Assembly (NCBI RefSeq): GCF_000720635.1
Contig: NZ_JOCF01000006.1
Coordinates: forward strand, 1 to 64,000
From: Streptomyces sp. NRRL WC-3742
Lineage (GTDB): Bacteria > Actinomycetota > Actinomycetes > Streptomycetales > Streptomycetaceae
Direction: 5' to 3'
DNA length: 64,000 bases
The first letter of the stretch is position 1, and each line of letters begins with the position of its first letter. Positions 24,774 through 33,028 of this stretch are shown here, one piece after another. A program made the translations under genes and the position numbers. The notes under the pieces were generated by a model, which ran no database searches, was not told the DNA's origin, and was given only the letters and a program-made list of their open reading frames with translations.

Positions 24774-25751
24774 ATGCGTGCCATTCGCTTCGACACCTAC
24801 GGCGGGCCCGAGGTCCTCACCCTGGTCGACACGGCCGTTCCCGAGCCCGGGCCGGGCGAGGTCTCGATCGACGTGACGTACGCGGGCGTCAACTTCGCCG
24901 AGGTGATGTTCCGCCGGGGCCAGTTCGAGCCCGGCACCCCGCACGTCCCCGGGCTGGAGGTGACCGGCACCGTCCGTGCGCTCGGGGAGGGCGTCACCAC
25001 CCTGCGCCCCGGGCAGCGGGTGGCCGCGCTCACCCTGGCCGGCGGCGGGTACGCCGAGGTCGCGGTGGCCCGCGAGCGGCTGACCGTCGCCCTGGACGGG
25101 GAGTTGGACGCGATCCCGGCGCCCGTGGCCGCCGCCTTCCCCTGCAACCTGCCGGTCTCCTGGGCGATCCTGCACGAGGTGGCCCGGGTCCGCGAGGGCG
25201 AGAGCGTGCTGGTGCTGGCCGGCGCCGGCGGCGTGGGCAGCGGCGCCGCGCAGATCGCCCGCCACCTCGGCGCGGGGCGGGTCTTCGGCGCGGTGGGCAG
25301 TGCCGCCAAGCTGGGGCCGGCCACGCGCTTCGGCTACGACGAGGTGCTCACGTACGAGGAGTTGGAGCGCCGCATCCCCGAGCTGACGGACGGTCAGGGG
25401 GTCGACGTCCTGCTGGACTCCGTCGGCGGGCCCGTCCGCGCCCGGGCGCTGGACCTGCTGGCGCCGCTCGGCCGGCACGTGGTCTACGGCAACGCCTCGC
25501 AGCAGGACCACACCTACGAGGCCAACCTGATGTGGTACACGGCCAAGACCGTGGCCGGCTACAACATCGGGGGCCTGGCGAACCGGCGGCCGGACCTGGT
25601 GCACGGCCATCTGGTCGAGTGCGCCCGGCTGTTGGCCTCGGGCGCCGTCCGCATCGAGACCACCGAACTGGCGCTGGAGGACGTGGCGAAGGCCCACGAG
25701 ATCCTCGAACGGCGGGACTCCACCGGCAAGTTCGTCCTGCGCGTGAGCTGA
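24774..25751 (+). CDS. Zinc-free quinone oxidoreductase (MDR superfamily)
   Basis: This 325-aa NADPH-dependent enzyme has an N-terminal GroES-like domain (YGGPEVLTLVDTAVPEPGPGEV) and a Rossmann domain with AGAGGVGSGAAQIARHLGA. It lacks the zinc ligands of alcohol dehydrogenases, as quinone/crotonyl reductases do. The ATG at 24774 follows a strong AGGAGG. It ends before a strong terminator and is divergent from the DHA2 exporter. It may reduce a quinone or enone that the pump also handles; membership in the biosynthetic cassette to its right is possible but not required. Confidence 0.9.
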   Translation: MRAIRFDTYGGPEVLTLVDTAVPEPGPGEVSIDVTYAGVNFAEVMFRRGQFEPGTPHVPGLEVTGTVRALGEGVTTLRPGQRVAALTLAGGGYAEVAVARERLTVALDGELDAIPAPVAAAFPCNLPVSWAILHEVARVREGESVLVLAGAGGVGSGAAQIARHLGAGRVFGAVGSAAKLGPATRFGYDEVLTYEELERRIPELTDGQGVDVLLDSVGGPVRARALDLLAPLGRHVVYGNASQQDHTYEANLMWYTAKTVAGYNIGGLANRRPDLVHGHLVECARLLASGAVRIETTELALEDVAKAHEILERRDSTGKFVLRVS

Positions 25752-25758
25752 GGGCGAA

Positions 25759-25805
25759 CGCCGACGGCCGGTCCACCCCGGGGGGGAGTGGACCGGCCGT
25801 CGGCG
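25759..25805. terminator. 18-bp perfect bidirectional terminator
   Basis: Arms at 25759-25776 and 25788-25805 (CGCCGACGGCCGGTCCAC and its complement) are perfectly complementary with an 11-nt loop, between convergent oxidoreductase and P450 genes. Confidence 0.88.
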
Positions 25806-25850
25806 TGTCCGGAAGGACTGCCGAAGGACTGCCGAATGGTTGCCGGAGGA

Positions 25851-27059
25851 CTACCAGGTGACGGGCATCTCGTAGACGCCGTACATGACGTTGCCGTCCT
25901 TGTAGGTGAGGTCCTCCCACGACTTGGCGAGCTTCAGGCCCGGCAGGCGGCGGAAGATCGTGCTCAGCACGACGTCCAGCTCGACGCGGGCGATCTCGGC
26001 GCCGATGCAGTGGTGGACGCCGTGGCCGAGGGCCAGGTGGTGACGGTTGCCCCGGCTGAGGTCCAGCTCGTCGGGGCGGTCGAACGCCTCCGGGTCGCGG
26101 TTGGCGGACATGCCGAGGAGGATCATGCCCTCGCCCTCGCGGATGACCACGCCGCCGATGCCGATGTCGGCGGTGGCGACCCGGGAGGTGGCGAGGTCGC
26201 CGGGGGAGAGGTAGCGCAGCAGCTCCTCGATGGCCTTGGGGCGCAGGCTCGGGTCCGAGACGTACGCCTCCAGCTGGTCGGGGTGCTCCAGCAGGGACAT
26301 CACGCTCAGGGCGATCATCGCGGCGCTGGTCTCGTGGCCGCCGTTGAGCAGCAGGCGGGTGACGTTGCACATCTCCCGGCGCTCGTAGATGCCCTCGGTG
26401 CGGTAGCGGTCGATCATGCGGCTGATCAGGTCGTCGCCGGGGTTCTCCTCCTTGCCGGCGACGAGCTCCTCCAGGTAGACGCCGACGCGGGTGATGGCGT
26501 CGGCCCGCTGGGCGGCGGTGCTGTTGCCGCCGAAGAGGATGTCGGTGCAGGAGTGCAGGTAGTCCTGGTCCTTGGAGGGGATGCCGAGGATCTCGCAGAC
26601 GATCGTCATCGGGACGCGCAGGGCGAGCATGTGCACCAGGTCCACCGGCGGGCCGGCGGCGAGCATCTTGTCGATGCACTCGTCGACGATCTCCTGCATG
26701 CGCGGGCGCAGGGTGCGCACCCGCTGCTTGGTGAACTCGCCCGAGAGGGCGGCCATCCGGCGGTGCAGGGTGTGCTTCGGCGGGTCCCAGCCGATGAACG
26801 AGCCCTCGGTGCGGAACTGCTGGGGGACGTCGATGTAGTACGGGAAGCCCTCGTGCGCGCGGTCGGAGCTCGCGCGGGCGTCGGTCAGCAGGGCCTTGAC
26901 GTCCTCGTACCGGGTGACCACCCAGGCGGTCCGCCCGGTGGCGAGCCGAACCTTCTTGATCGGCTCGGTTGCTCGAATCTCCGCGTACTCCTTCGGCGGT
27001 GCCATCGGGCAGCCGCGGTGCCAGGGGAACTCCGGGAGTTCGGTGGCGGACTCGGTCAT
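25851..27059 (-). CDS. Cytochrome P450 of the cassette
   Basis: This 402-aa soluble bacterial P450 has the I-helix motif as LLLNGGHETSAAM (canonical AGxxT reads NGGHET), the K-helix ExxR in EELLRYL and the heme-thiolate loop LALGHGVHHCIGAEIAR with Cys351. The usual Phe seven residues before the Cys is Leu. It belongs to the CYP105/107-like actinobacterial group by these features. It needs a ferredoxin and a reductase; a 2Fe-2S ferredoxin is encoded at 43027 and a ferredoxin-reductase-like FAD protein at 59057. It follows the epoxide hydrolase gene on the same strand, so hydroxylation or epoxidation followed by opening is plausible. Confidence 0.93.
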   Translation of the reverse strand: MTESATELPEFPWHRGCPMAPPKEYAEIRATEPIKKVRLATGRTAWVVTRYEDVKALLTDARASSDRAHEGFPYYIDVPQQFRTEGSFIGWDPPKHTLHRRMAALSGEFTKQRVRTLRPRMQEIVDECIDKMLAAGPPVDLVHMLALRVPMTIVCEILGIPSKDQDYLHSCTDILFGGNSTAAQRADAITRVGVYLEELVAGKEENPGDDLISRMIDRYRTEGIYERREMCNVTRLLLNGGHETSAAMIALSVMSLLEHPDQLEAYVSDPSLRPKAIEELLRYLSPGDLATSRVATADIGIGGVVIREGEGMILLGMSANRDPEAFDRPDELDLSRGNRHHLALGHGVHHCIGAEIARVELDVVLSTIFRRLPGLKLAKSWEDLTYKDGNVMYGVYEMPVTW

Positions 27060-27166
27060 CGTGTTTCCCTTCTGGGTCGTCTCGTCAGTCAGCTTCGCCC
27101 TGGCGGCTGGAGCCGGGATGGACGCGCTCTCGAACCGGGGTTCGGGCTGCTCGATCGGGGTGCCGG

Positions 27167-28306
27167 TCACCTCAACGGGCCGAAGAACGAACGGAGTTCG
27201 TCGACCAGGACGTCCGGGCACTCGATCGCGGGGAAGTGCCCGCCGTGCTCAGCGTCCCGCCAGTGGCGCAGGTCGGTGAAGCGGCCCTCGATCCACGGCC
27301 GGGGCATCCGGACGTCCTTGGGGAAGACCGTGACGCCGGTGGGCACCTCGACCCGGTGCATCGGCACCTTGTGGTGGCTCTCCCAGTACAGCCGGGCCGA
27401 GGAGGTGCCGGTGTTGGTCAGCCAGTACAGGCTGGCGGTGTCGAGCAGGCGCTCGCGCGGGACGGCCTGCTCCAGGTCCCCGTCGTGGTCGGTCCATGAC
27501 CAGAACTTCTCGGCGATCCAGGCGAGTTGGGCGACGGGGGAGTCCGCGAGGCCGTAGCCGAGGGTCTGCGGGCGGGTGGCCTGGAGGGTGGAGTAGCCGC
27601 TCTCCTGGGCCTGGAAGGTCTTGAGGGCGGCCAGGCCCGCGTAGTCCCGGGCGTCGAGCTCGACCTGGCCCTCGGGCGGGGCGGCGAAGGCCATCGTGAC
27701 GTGGATGCCGGCCAGGCGTGCGGCGTCGGAGTGGCCCAACTGGGCGGTGACGAAGGCGCCCCAGTCGCCGCCGTGCGCCGCGTAGCGCTCGTAGCCGAGG
27801 CGGCGCATCAGCTCGGACCAGGCGTCCGCGATCCGCTCCACGCCCCAACCCGGGCCCGAGGGGCGGTCGGTGAAGCCGTAGCCGGGCAGCGAGGGGATCA
27901 CCAGGTGGAAGGCGTGCGCCGGGTCCTCCGGCTCGGTGAGCGGCTTGACCAGGTCGGTGAACTCGGCGACGCTGCCCGGCCATCCGTGGGTGATCAGCAG
28001 CGGCAGCGCGTCCGGGTGCGGGGAGCGCACGTGCAGGAATTGCACGCCGAGCCCGTCGATCTCGGTGCGGAACTGCGGCAGGTCGTTGAGCCGCTTCTCG
28101 ACGGCGCGCCAGTCGTAGGCGTGCGCCCAGTGCTCGCCCAACTCCCGGACGTAGGACAGCGGGACGCCCTGCGACCAGTCGGGGACGGCCTCGGCGTCGG
28201 GCCAGCGCGCCCCATCGAGGCGCCGGCGCAGGTCGGCCAGCGCCTCGTCGGGGATCTCGATGCGGAACGGGGTGACGGTGTCGTCGCTCGAGCGGTGCTC
28301 GGTCAT
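27167..28306 (-). CDS. Epoxide hydrolase (EHN family)
   Basis: This 379-aa alpha/beta hydrolase has the N-terminal EHN segment (FRIEIPDEALADLRRRLDGARWP) typical of microsomal-type epoxide hydrolases found in actinobacterial clusters. Catalytic features are visible: HGWPGS (107-112) for the oxyanion turn, the nucleophile Asp181 in GGDWGAF, Tyr in SARLYWES and the base His357 in GGHFPAIE. It would open an epoxide on a small organic substrate. It shares strand and orientation with the P450, 107 bp ahead of it. A heptad pair like a SARP site lies about 60-75 bp upstream of its start. Confidence 0.92.
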   Translation of the reverse strand: MTEHRSSDDTVTPFRIEIPDEALADLRRRLDGARWPDAEAVPDWSQGVPLSYVRELGEHWAHAYDWRAVEKRLNDLPQFRTEIDGLGVQFLHVRSPHPDALPLLITHGWPGSVAEFTDLVKPLTEPEDPAHAFHLVIPSLPGYGFTDRPSGPGWGVERIADAWSELMRRLGYERYAAHGGDWGAFVTAQLGHSDAARLAGIHVTMAFAAPPEGQVELDARDYAGLAALKTFQAQESGYSTLQATRPQTLGYGLADSPVAQLAWIAEKFWSWTDHDGDLEQAVPRERLLDTASLYWLTNTGTSSARLYWESHHKVPMHRVEVPTGVTVFPKDVRMPRPWIEGRFTDLRHWRDAEHGGHFPAIECPDVLVDELRSFFGPLR

Positions 28307-28364
28307 GCGGGTGCCTCCGGGCGGGGGGAGTCGACTCGGTACGGCCCGAGGGTGCGCAGACGCG

Positions 28365-28380
28365 GTCGAGGACTCCTCGA
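28365..28380. promoter_or_regulatory. SARP-like heptad pair upstream of the epoxide hydrolase
   Basis: On the minus strand, TCGAGGA and TCGACCG are separated by 4 bases (11-bp spacing), as in sites bound by SARP activators. Because the core is nearly palindromic the plus strand also shows TCGAGGA and TCGAAGA at 11-bp spacing. Confidence 0.45.
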
Positions 28381-28388
28381 AGAGCGCG

Positions 28389-28442
28389 CTACCGGCTCGA
28401 TGCCCGTTCCCGGCTCGATGCCCGCTACCGGCTGTAGCGCGC
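28389..28442. repeat. 18-bp tandem repeats over the acyl-CoA ligase stop codon
   Basis: Units start at 28389, 28407 and 28425 with core CCGGCTCGATGCCCG, the last unit being partial. The ligase stop is 28425-28427, and the unit at 28389 supplies another in-frame TAG. Confidence 0.8.
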
Positions 28443-29957
28443 GACCAGTTCGCGCTTGAGCACCTTGCCGCTGGCCCCGAGCGGCAGCTCCTCGACGAAC
28501 TCCACCAGCCTCGGGTACTTGTACGCGGCCAGCCGCTCCCGCCCCCAGGCCACCAGCCGGGCGCCGAGGTCCGGGCCCGGCTCCTCGCCCGCCACCGGCA
28601 CCACCACGGCGCACACCTCCTCGCCGTGCATCCGGTGCGGCACGCCGATGACGGCGACCTGGGCGATCGACGGGTGGCGGATCAGCACCTCCTCCACCTC
28701 GCGCGGGTAGACGTTGTACCCCCCGCGCAGCACCATGTCCTTCTTGCGGTCGACGACGCTCAGCGTCCCCTCGGCGTCCTTGCGCCCGAGGTCCCCGGAG
28801 CGGAACCAGCCGTCCACCAGTACTTCTTCGGTGGCCTCCGGACGGTTGAGGTAGCCGGCCATCACGTTGTGGCCGCGCACCACGATCTCTCCGACCTCCC
28901 CGGCGGGCAGCAGCTCGATCCGGCCCTCCACGTCGGCCCGGGCGATCTCCACCTCCACACCCCAGATCGGGTGGCCGACGGTGCCCGGGCCGCCGGGGCG
29001 GCGGCGCTGGCGGTAGGCGACCACCGGGGAGGTCTCGGTGAGGCCGTAGCCCTCGAAGATCGGGCAGCCGAACTCCGCCTCGAAGGACTCCAGCACGCTC
29101 ACCGGCAGCGCCGAGCCGCCCGAGTAGGCGCGCTGCAGCGGGGGGCGGTCGGCGCTGTCCCGGGCGGCGTCGAGCAGGGCGAGGTACATCGTCGGCACGC
29201 CCATGAACACCGTGCAGCCGTGCACGGTCATCAGCTCCAGGGCCCTGGGCCCGTCGAACCTCGGCATCAGTACCAGGGTCGCTCCGGCCCGGAAGCAGGT
29301 GAGCATCCCGCAGATCTGGCCGAAGGTGTGGAACAGGGGCAGGCAGCCGAGCAGCACGTCGTGCTCGCGGAACTCGAACGGCGAGACCATGGTGGTGACC
29401 ACGTTCATCACCACGTTCAGGTGGGTGAGCATCGCGCCCTTGGGCCGGCCGGTGGTGCCGGAGGTGTACAGGACGAGGGCGAGGTCCCCGGGCTCGCGGG
29501 GCTCGGCCCGCTCCACCGGATCGGCGTGGTCGGCCAGGACGTCCAGGCGGACGGAGTCCCCGCGCTGCTCCAGCCCGATCGCCAGGACCCGCACGTCGGC
29601 GGCGGCCGCCGCCTTGCCGCCCTGGTCCAGGAGCGGCGCGTCGCAGATCAGCGCCCGCGCGCCGGAGTCGCGCAGCACGTACTCGATCTCGCCCGCGCGC
29701 AGCAGCGCGTGCACGGGCACGGCGACCGCGCCGAGGGCCAGCACCCCGAAGTAGGCGGCCGGGAACTCGGGGGTGTTGGTGAGCAGCAGGGCCACGCGGT
29801 CGCCCGGGCCGATGCCGAACCGTCCGAGCACCGCGGCGTAGCGCCGGGCCCGCTCCCAGAGCCGGCGGTACGTCACCTCCTCGGTCCCGAACACGAGGGC
29901 GGGGTGGTCGGGGCGGCGTACGGCGGAATCGGCGAGTACGGCCGCGACGGAAATCAT
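28425..29957 (-). CDS. Acyl-CoA ligase, candidate 5-aminolevulinate (ALA)-CoA ligase
   Basis: This 510-aa ANL-superfamily enzyme has the P-loop YTSGTTGRPKG at ~163-173, the adenylate-binding YGLTETSPV, the GWFRSGDLG hinge region and the C-terminal catalytic Lys in GASGKVLKREL. It starts at ATG 29957 with a strong AGGAGG. It is divergent from the ALAS gene at 30151, with a three-heptad SARP-like site between them. In C5N pathways a ligase of this kind makes ALA-CoA, which ALAS cyclises (AsuD3 and BafX in asukamycin and bafilomycin, from memory). Activation of another acid, such as mesaconate, is an alternative. Confidence 0.85.
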   Translation of the reverse strand: MISVAAVLADSAVRRPDHPALVFGTEEVTYRRLWERARRYAAVLGRFGIGPGDRVALLLTNTPEFPAAYFGVLALGAVAVPVHALLRAGEIEYVLRDSGARALICDAPLLDQGGKAAAAADVRVLAIGLEQRGDSVRLDVLADHADPVERAEPREPGDLALVLYTSGTTGRPKGAMLTHLNVVMNVVTTMVSPFEFREHDVLLGCLPLFHTFGQICGMLTCFRAGATLVLMPRFDGPRALELMTVHGCTVFMGVPTMYLALLDAARDSADRPPLQRAYSGGSALPVSVLESFEAEFGCPIFEGYGLTETSPVVAYRQRRRPGGPGTVGHPIWGVEVEIARADVEGRIELLPAGEVGEIVVRGHNVMAGYLNRPEATEEVLVDGWFRSGDLGRKDAEGTLSVVDRKKDMVLRGGYNVYPREVEEVLIRHPSIAQVAVIGVPHRMHGEEVCAVVVPVAGEEPGPDLGARLVAWGRERLAAYKYPRLVEFVEELPLGASGKVLKRELVARYSR

Positions 29958-30050
29958 GTCGACCTCCTGATACGGGAGCAGGGAATTCGAGATTCGCACG
30001 GGCCGGTCATTCCCCGGTAATTGATTCCGGTGCGGCCGGTCCACTCGCCT

Positions 30051-30079
30051 TCGAGGGCTCCTCGACGCGCCGTCGAGGG
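30051..30079. promoter_or_regulatory. Three-heptad SARP-binding-like site in the ligase/ALAS divergent promoter
   Basis: The heptads TCGAGGG, TCGACGC and TCGAGGG stand at 30051, 30062 and 30073, each separated by exactly 4 bases. This 11-bp spacing of TCGA-G heptads is the classical arrangement for SARP activators such as ActII-ORF4. It lies about 70-100 bp before the ALAS start. Confidence 0.7.
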
Positions 30080-30150
30080 GGTTCGCGGACCTTTTGGATC
30101 CTCCATTCGGGGAAGCCAGAAATCCGACCACTCCAGAAAGCGAGTTGACG

Positions 30151-31359
30151 ATGACCCAGCACGTGGACTTCTTCACCCGTGAGATCGAGGAACTCGGGCA
30201 GAGCAAGCGGGAATTCCTGGAGATCGGTCGGCGCGCCGGGCACTTTCCCGCCGCGGTCGCCCGTGACGGCGGCGTCGACGCGGAGATCAACGTCTGGTGC
30301 AGCAACGACTACCTGGGCATGGGCCAGCACCCGGCCGTGCTCACCGCCATGAAGGACGCCATCGACAGCCACGGCGCAGGCTCCGGCGGCTCCCGCAACA
30401 TCGGCGGCACCAACCACTTCCACGTCCAGCTGGAGGAGGAGCTCGCCGCCTGGCACGGCAAGGACGCGGCCGCGCTGTTCACCTCGGGCTACAACGCCAA
30501 CGACGGCGCGCTCACCATCCTCGCCGGCCGGATGCCGAACACCCTGGTGTTCTCGGACGAACTGAACCACGCCTCGATCATCGACGGACTGCGGCACAGC
30601 CGCGCCGAGAAGAAGATCTTCCGCCACAACGACGTGGCCCACCTCGAGGAGCTGCTCGCCGCGGCCGACCCGGACCGCCCGAAGCTCGTCGTCCTGGAGT
30701 CGGTGTACTCCATGTCCGGGGACATCGCCCCCCTCGCCGAGATCGCCGAGGTCTCCCGCCGCTACGGCGCGACCACCTTCATCGACGAGGTGCACGCCGT
30801 CGGCATGTACGGCCCCGAGGGCGCGGGCATCGCCGCCCGCGACGGGCTGGCGGACGAGTTCACCGTCGTCATGGGCACCCTCGCCAAGGGCGTCGGCGCC
30901 ATCGGCGGGTACATCGCGGGCCCGAGCGCCGTCATCGAGGCCGTGCGCAGCTTCTCCCGCTCCTTCGTCTTCACCACCTCGCTGCCGCCGGCGCTGGCCG
31001 CGGGCGCGCTCGCCGCCGTGCGCCACCTGCGCGCCAGCTCCGAGGACCGCGACCGCCTGCACGCCAACGCGGACCTGCTGCACACCCTGCTGCAGGAGCG
31101 GGGCATCCCGTTCGTCTCCCCCCAGTCGCACATCGTCGCCGTGTTCGTCGGCCACGAGGCGCGCTGCAAGGAAGCCTCGGCCAAGCTGCTGTCGGAGCAC
31201 GGCATCTACGTGCAGGCCATCAACGCGCCGAGCGTGCGCGCGGGCGAGGAGATCCTGCGCGTCGCGCCGTCCGCCACCCACAGCACCCGGGACGTGGAGC
31301 AGTTCGTCGAGGCGCTGGACAAGGTCTGGCAGGAGCTCGAGCTGGAGCGCACCCGCTGA
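30151..31359 (+). CDS. 5-aminolevulinate synthase of C5N-unit type
   Basis: This 402-aa PLP enzyme of the alpha-oxoamine synthase family condenses glycine and succinyl-CoA to 5-aminolevulinate. The PLP Lys246 lies in GTLAKGVGAIGGY; Asp212 and His215 are in FIDEVHAVG and His140 in ELNHAS. Streptomycetes make heme precursors by the C5 (glutamyl-tRNA) route, so an ALAS gene marks C5N biosynthesis, where it also cyclises ALA-CoA to 2-amino-3-hydroxycyclopent-2-enone. The gene is divergent from an acyl-CoA ligase and is followed by an amide-synthase-like ligase, the standard three-gene set. Confidence 0.92.
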   Translation: MTQHVDFFTREIEELGQSKREFLEIGRRAGHFPAAVARDGGVDAEINVWCSNDYLGMGQHPAVLTAMKDAIDSHGAGSGGSRNIGGTNHFHVQLEEELAAWHGKDAAALFTSGYNANDGALTILAGRMPNTLVFSDELNHASIIDGLRHSRAEKKIFRHNDVAHLEELLAAADPDRPKLVVLESVYSMSGDIAPLAEIAEVSRRYGATTFIDEVHAVGMYGPEGAGIAARDGLADEFTVVMGTLAKGVGAIGGYIAGPSAVIEAVRSFSRSFVFTTSLPPALAAGALAAVRHLRASSEDRDRLHANADLLHTLLQERGIPFVSPQSHIVAVFVGHEARCKEASAKLLSEHGIYVQAINAPSVRAGEEILRVAPSATHSTRDVEQFVEALDKVWQELELERTR

Positions 31360-31459
31360 GTTGTCTGACGCAGCATCAGGAACAGTCCACCCGACCGTCA
31401 TTCGAGGACCTCGGGCGACCATGCGCCTGCCTCTTCCCGCCTACGGAGATTGGAACGCC

Positions 31460-33028
31460 ATGGCAGCCCACCTTCCCGCCGACACCGGCCAGTACGTGAC
31501 GGCGATCCTCGACAACCTGAACACGCGCCCGGAGCGGACCGCGCTGCGGTGGCGGGGCAGGACCGTCACCGCGGCCGAACTGCACCGGGCCGTCACCGGC
31601 GCCGCCGAGGGCCTGCGCGGCCTCGGCGTCGGCCCCGGCACGGCCGTCGGCCTGCTGACCGAGCCCAACGGCCCGCTCGGGCTGATCGGCCGGTACGCGG
31701 CCAACCTGCTGGGCGCGACGGTGCTGTACGTCCGTTCAACCAACCCCGGCCCCGACTCGCCGGAGCTGCCGGCCGCCGACCAGGCGGACATCCTGCGGGT
31801 CAGCCGGGCCGACCTCCTGCTGGTCGACGCGGCCAACACGCCGCGCGGCAGGGAGGTGGCCGCCCTGCTGGACGGCGCGGTCGCGGTGGCCGCCCTGGAC
31901 GAGGCCGGGCAGGTCGAGAGCGTCCTCGCGGGCGTCGCCGCCGGGCAGCGCGAGGAGGCGGCCGTCCCGGGGGGCGCGGTGGTGATCTTCACCAGCGGCA
32001 GCAGCGGCCGGCCCAAGGGCGTGGTCAAGTCCTTCGCCGCCTGGAACGGCGCCGTGCTCTCCGCCTACCAGTACTTCCCCGCGCAGACCTTCCTGGTGAT
32101 CACCCCGGTCGGCCACGCCGTCGGCCCGCTGCTGGACATCGTCCTCGCCGCGGGCGGCGCCCTGGTGCTGCACCAGCGCTTCGACGCCGGCGAGACCCTG
32201 CGCGCCGTCGCCGAGGAGGGGATCAACTCCACCTACATGGCCACCCCGCAGCTCTACGCCCTGCTCGACCACCCGGACCTCGCGACCACCGACCTGTCCA
32301 CCCTGCGCCAGGTCACCTACGGCGGCTGCCCTGCCTCGCCCCGGCGGCTCGCCCAGGCGCTCGCCGGCCCCTTCGGCGAGATCCTGGTGCAGACGTACGG
32401 GACCAGCGAGGCCGGCAGCATCGCGCTGCTCGGCTCGCCCGAGCACCAGAAGCCCGAACTGCTCCCCAGCGTCGGCCGCCCCTTCCCCGGGGTGGAGGTG
32501 CGCATCCTGGACCCGGAGACGGCCGAGGAGCTGCCCGCCGGGGAGACCGGCGAGGTGGTGATGCGCTCGGCGCACGTCATGAGCGGCTACCTGGCCGACC
32601 CGGAGCTCACCGCCCGTACGGTGCGCGACGGTTGGCTCCACACCGGGGACCTCGGGTACACCGGCGAGGACGGCCACCTGTTCCTCGTCGGCCGGATCAG
32701 CGACGTCATCAAGTCCCGCTCGGAGCGCATCCACCCGGCCGCCGTCGAGAAGGCGCTGACGGCCCACCCGGCGATCGCCGACGCGACCGTGTACGGCGTC
32801 ACCGACGAGGACGGGCTGGAGTTCGTCCACGCCGCCGTCGTCCTCGCCCCCGGCGCGACCGTCGGGGCCGACCAACTCCGCGCGCATGTCGGCGAGTTGC
32901 TCAGCCCGCTGCACGCGCCGGTGCGCATCGTCGCGCTCCCGTCGCTGCCGCTGAGCGAGTCCGGCAAGCTCGACCGGGCGCAGATCCGCCGGCTCGACCG
33001 GACGGCGACCGCCCTGGGCGATGCGTGA
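31460..33028 (+). CDS. AMP-dependent ligase, candidate C5N amide synthase
   Basis: This protein of about 522 aa is an ANL-superfamily adenylating enzyme: P-loop IFTSGSSGRPKG, adenine-binding TYGTSEAGS, GWLHTGDLGY and the A10 Lys in SESGKLDRAQIRR. The ATG at 31460 is preferred; a TTG at 31361 in the same frame overlaps almost nothing but lacks a good site. It follows the ALAS gene and its stop overlaps the SARP start by 8 nt, so the three genes form an operon. In asukamycin and bafilomycin the third C5N gene (AsuD1, BafY, from memory) adenylates a polyketide acid and joins it to the C5N amine; that role fits here. Confidence 0.82.
   Translation: MAAHLPADTGQYVTAILDNLNTRPERTALRWRGRTVTAAELHRAVTGAAEGLRGLGVGPGTAVGLLTEPNGPLGLIGRYAANLLGATVLYVRSTNPGPDSPELPAADQADILRVSRADLLLVDAANTPRGREVAALLDGAVAVAALDEAGQVESVLAGVAAGQREEAAVPGGAVVIFTSGSSGRPKGVVKSFAAWNGAVLSAYQYFPAQTFLVITPVGHAVGPLLDIVLAAGGALVLHQRFDAGETLRAVAEEGINSTYMATPQLYALLDHPDLATTDLSTLRQVTYGGCPASPRRLAQALAGPFGEILVQTYGTSEAGSIALLGSPEHQKPELLPSVGRPFPGVEVRILDPETAEELPAGETGEVVMRSAHVMSGYLADPELTARTVRDGWLHTGDLGYTGEDGHLFLVGRISDVIKSRSERIHPAAVEKALTAHPAIADATVYGVTDEDGLEFVHAAVVLAPGATVGADQLRAHVGELLSPLHAPVRIVALPSLPLSESGKLDRAQIRRLDRTATALGDA

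Noticed and set aside
30151..31359. ALAS as a heme-biosynthesis gene
   Set aside because: Streptomycetes make ALA by the C5 route, and the gene sits with a ligase pair, a SARP and exporters, as in C5N clusters.
28425..33028. A polyketide or nonribosomal peptide assembly line
   Set aside because: The three ANL enzymes are stand-alone. No ketosynthase, condensation domain or carrier protein is seen anywhere in the window.
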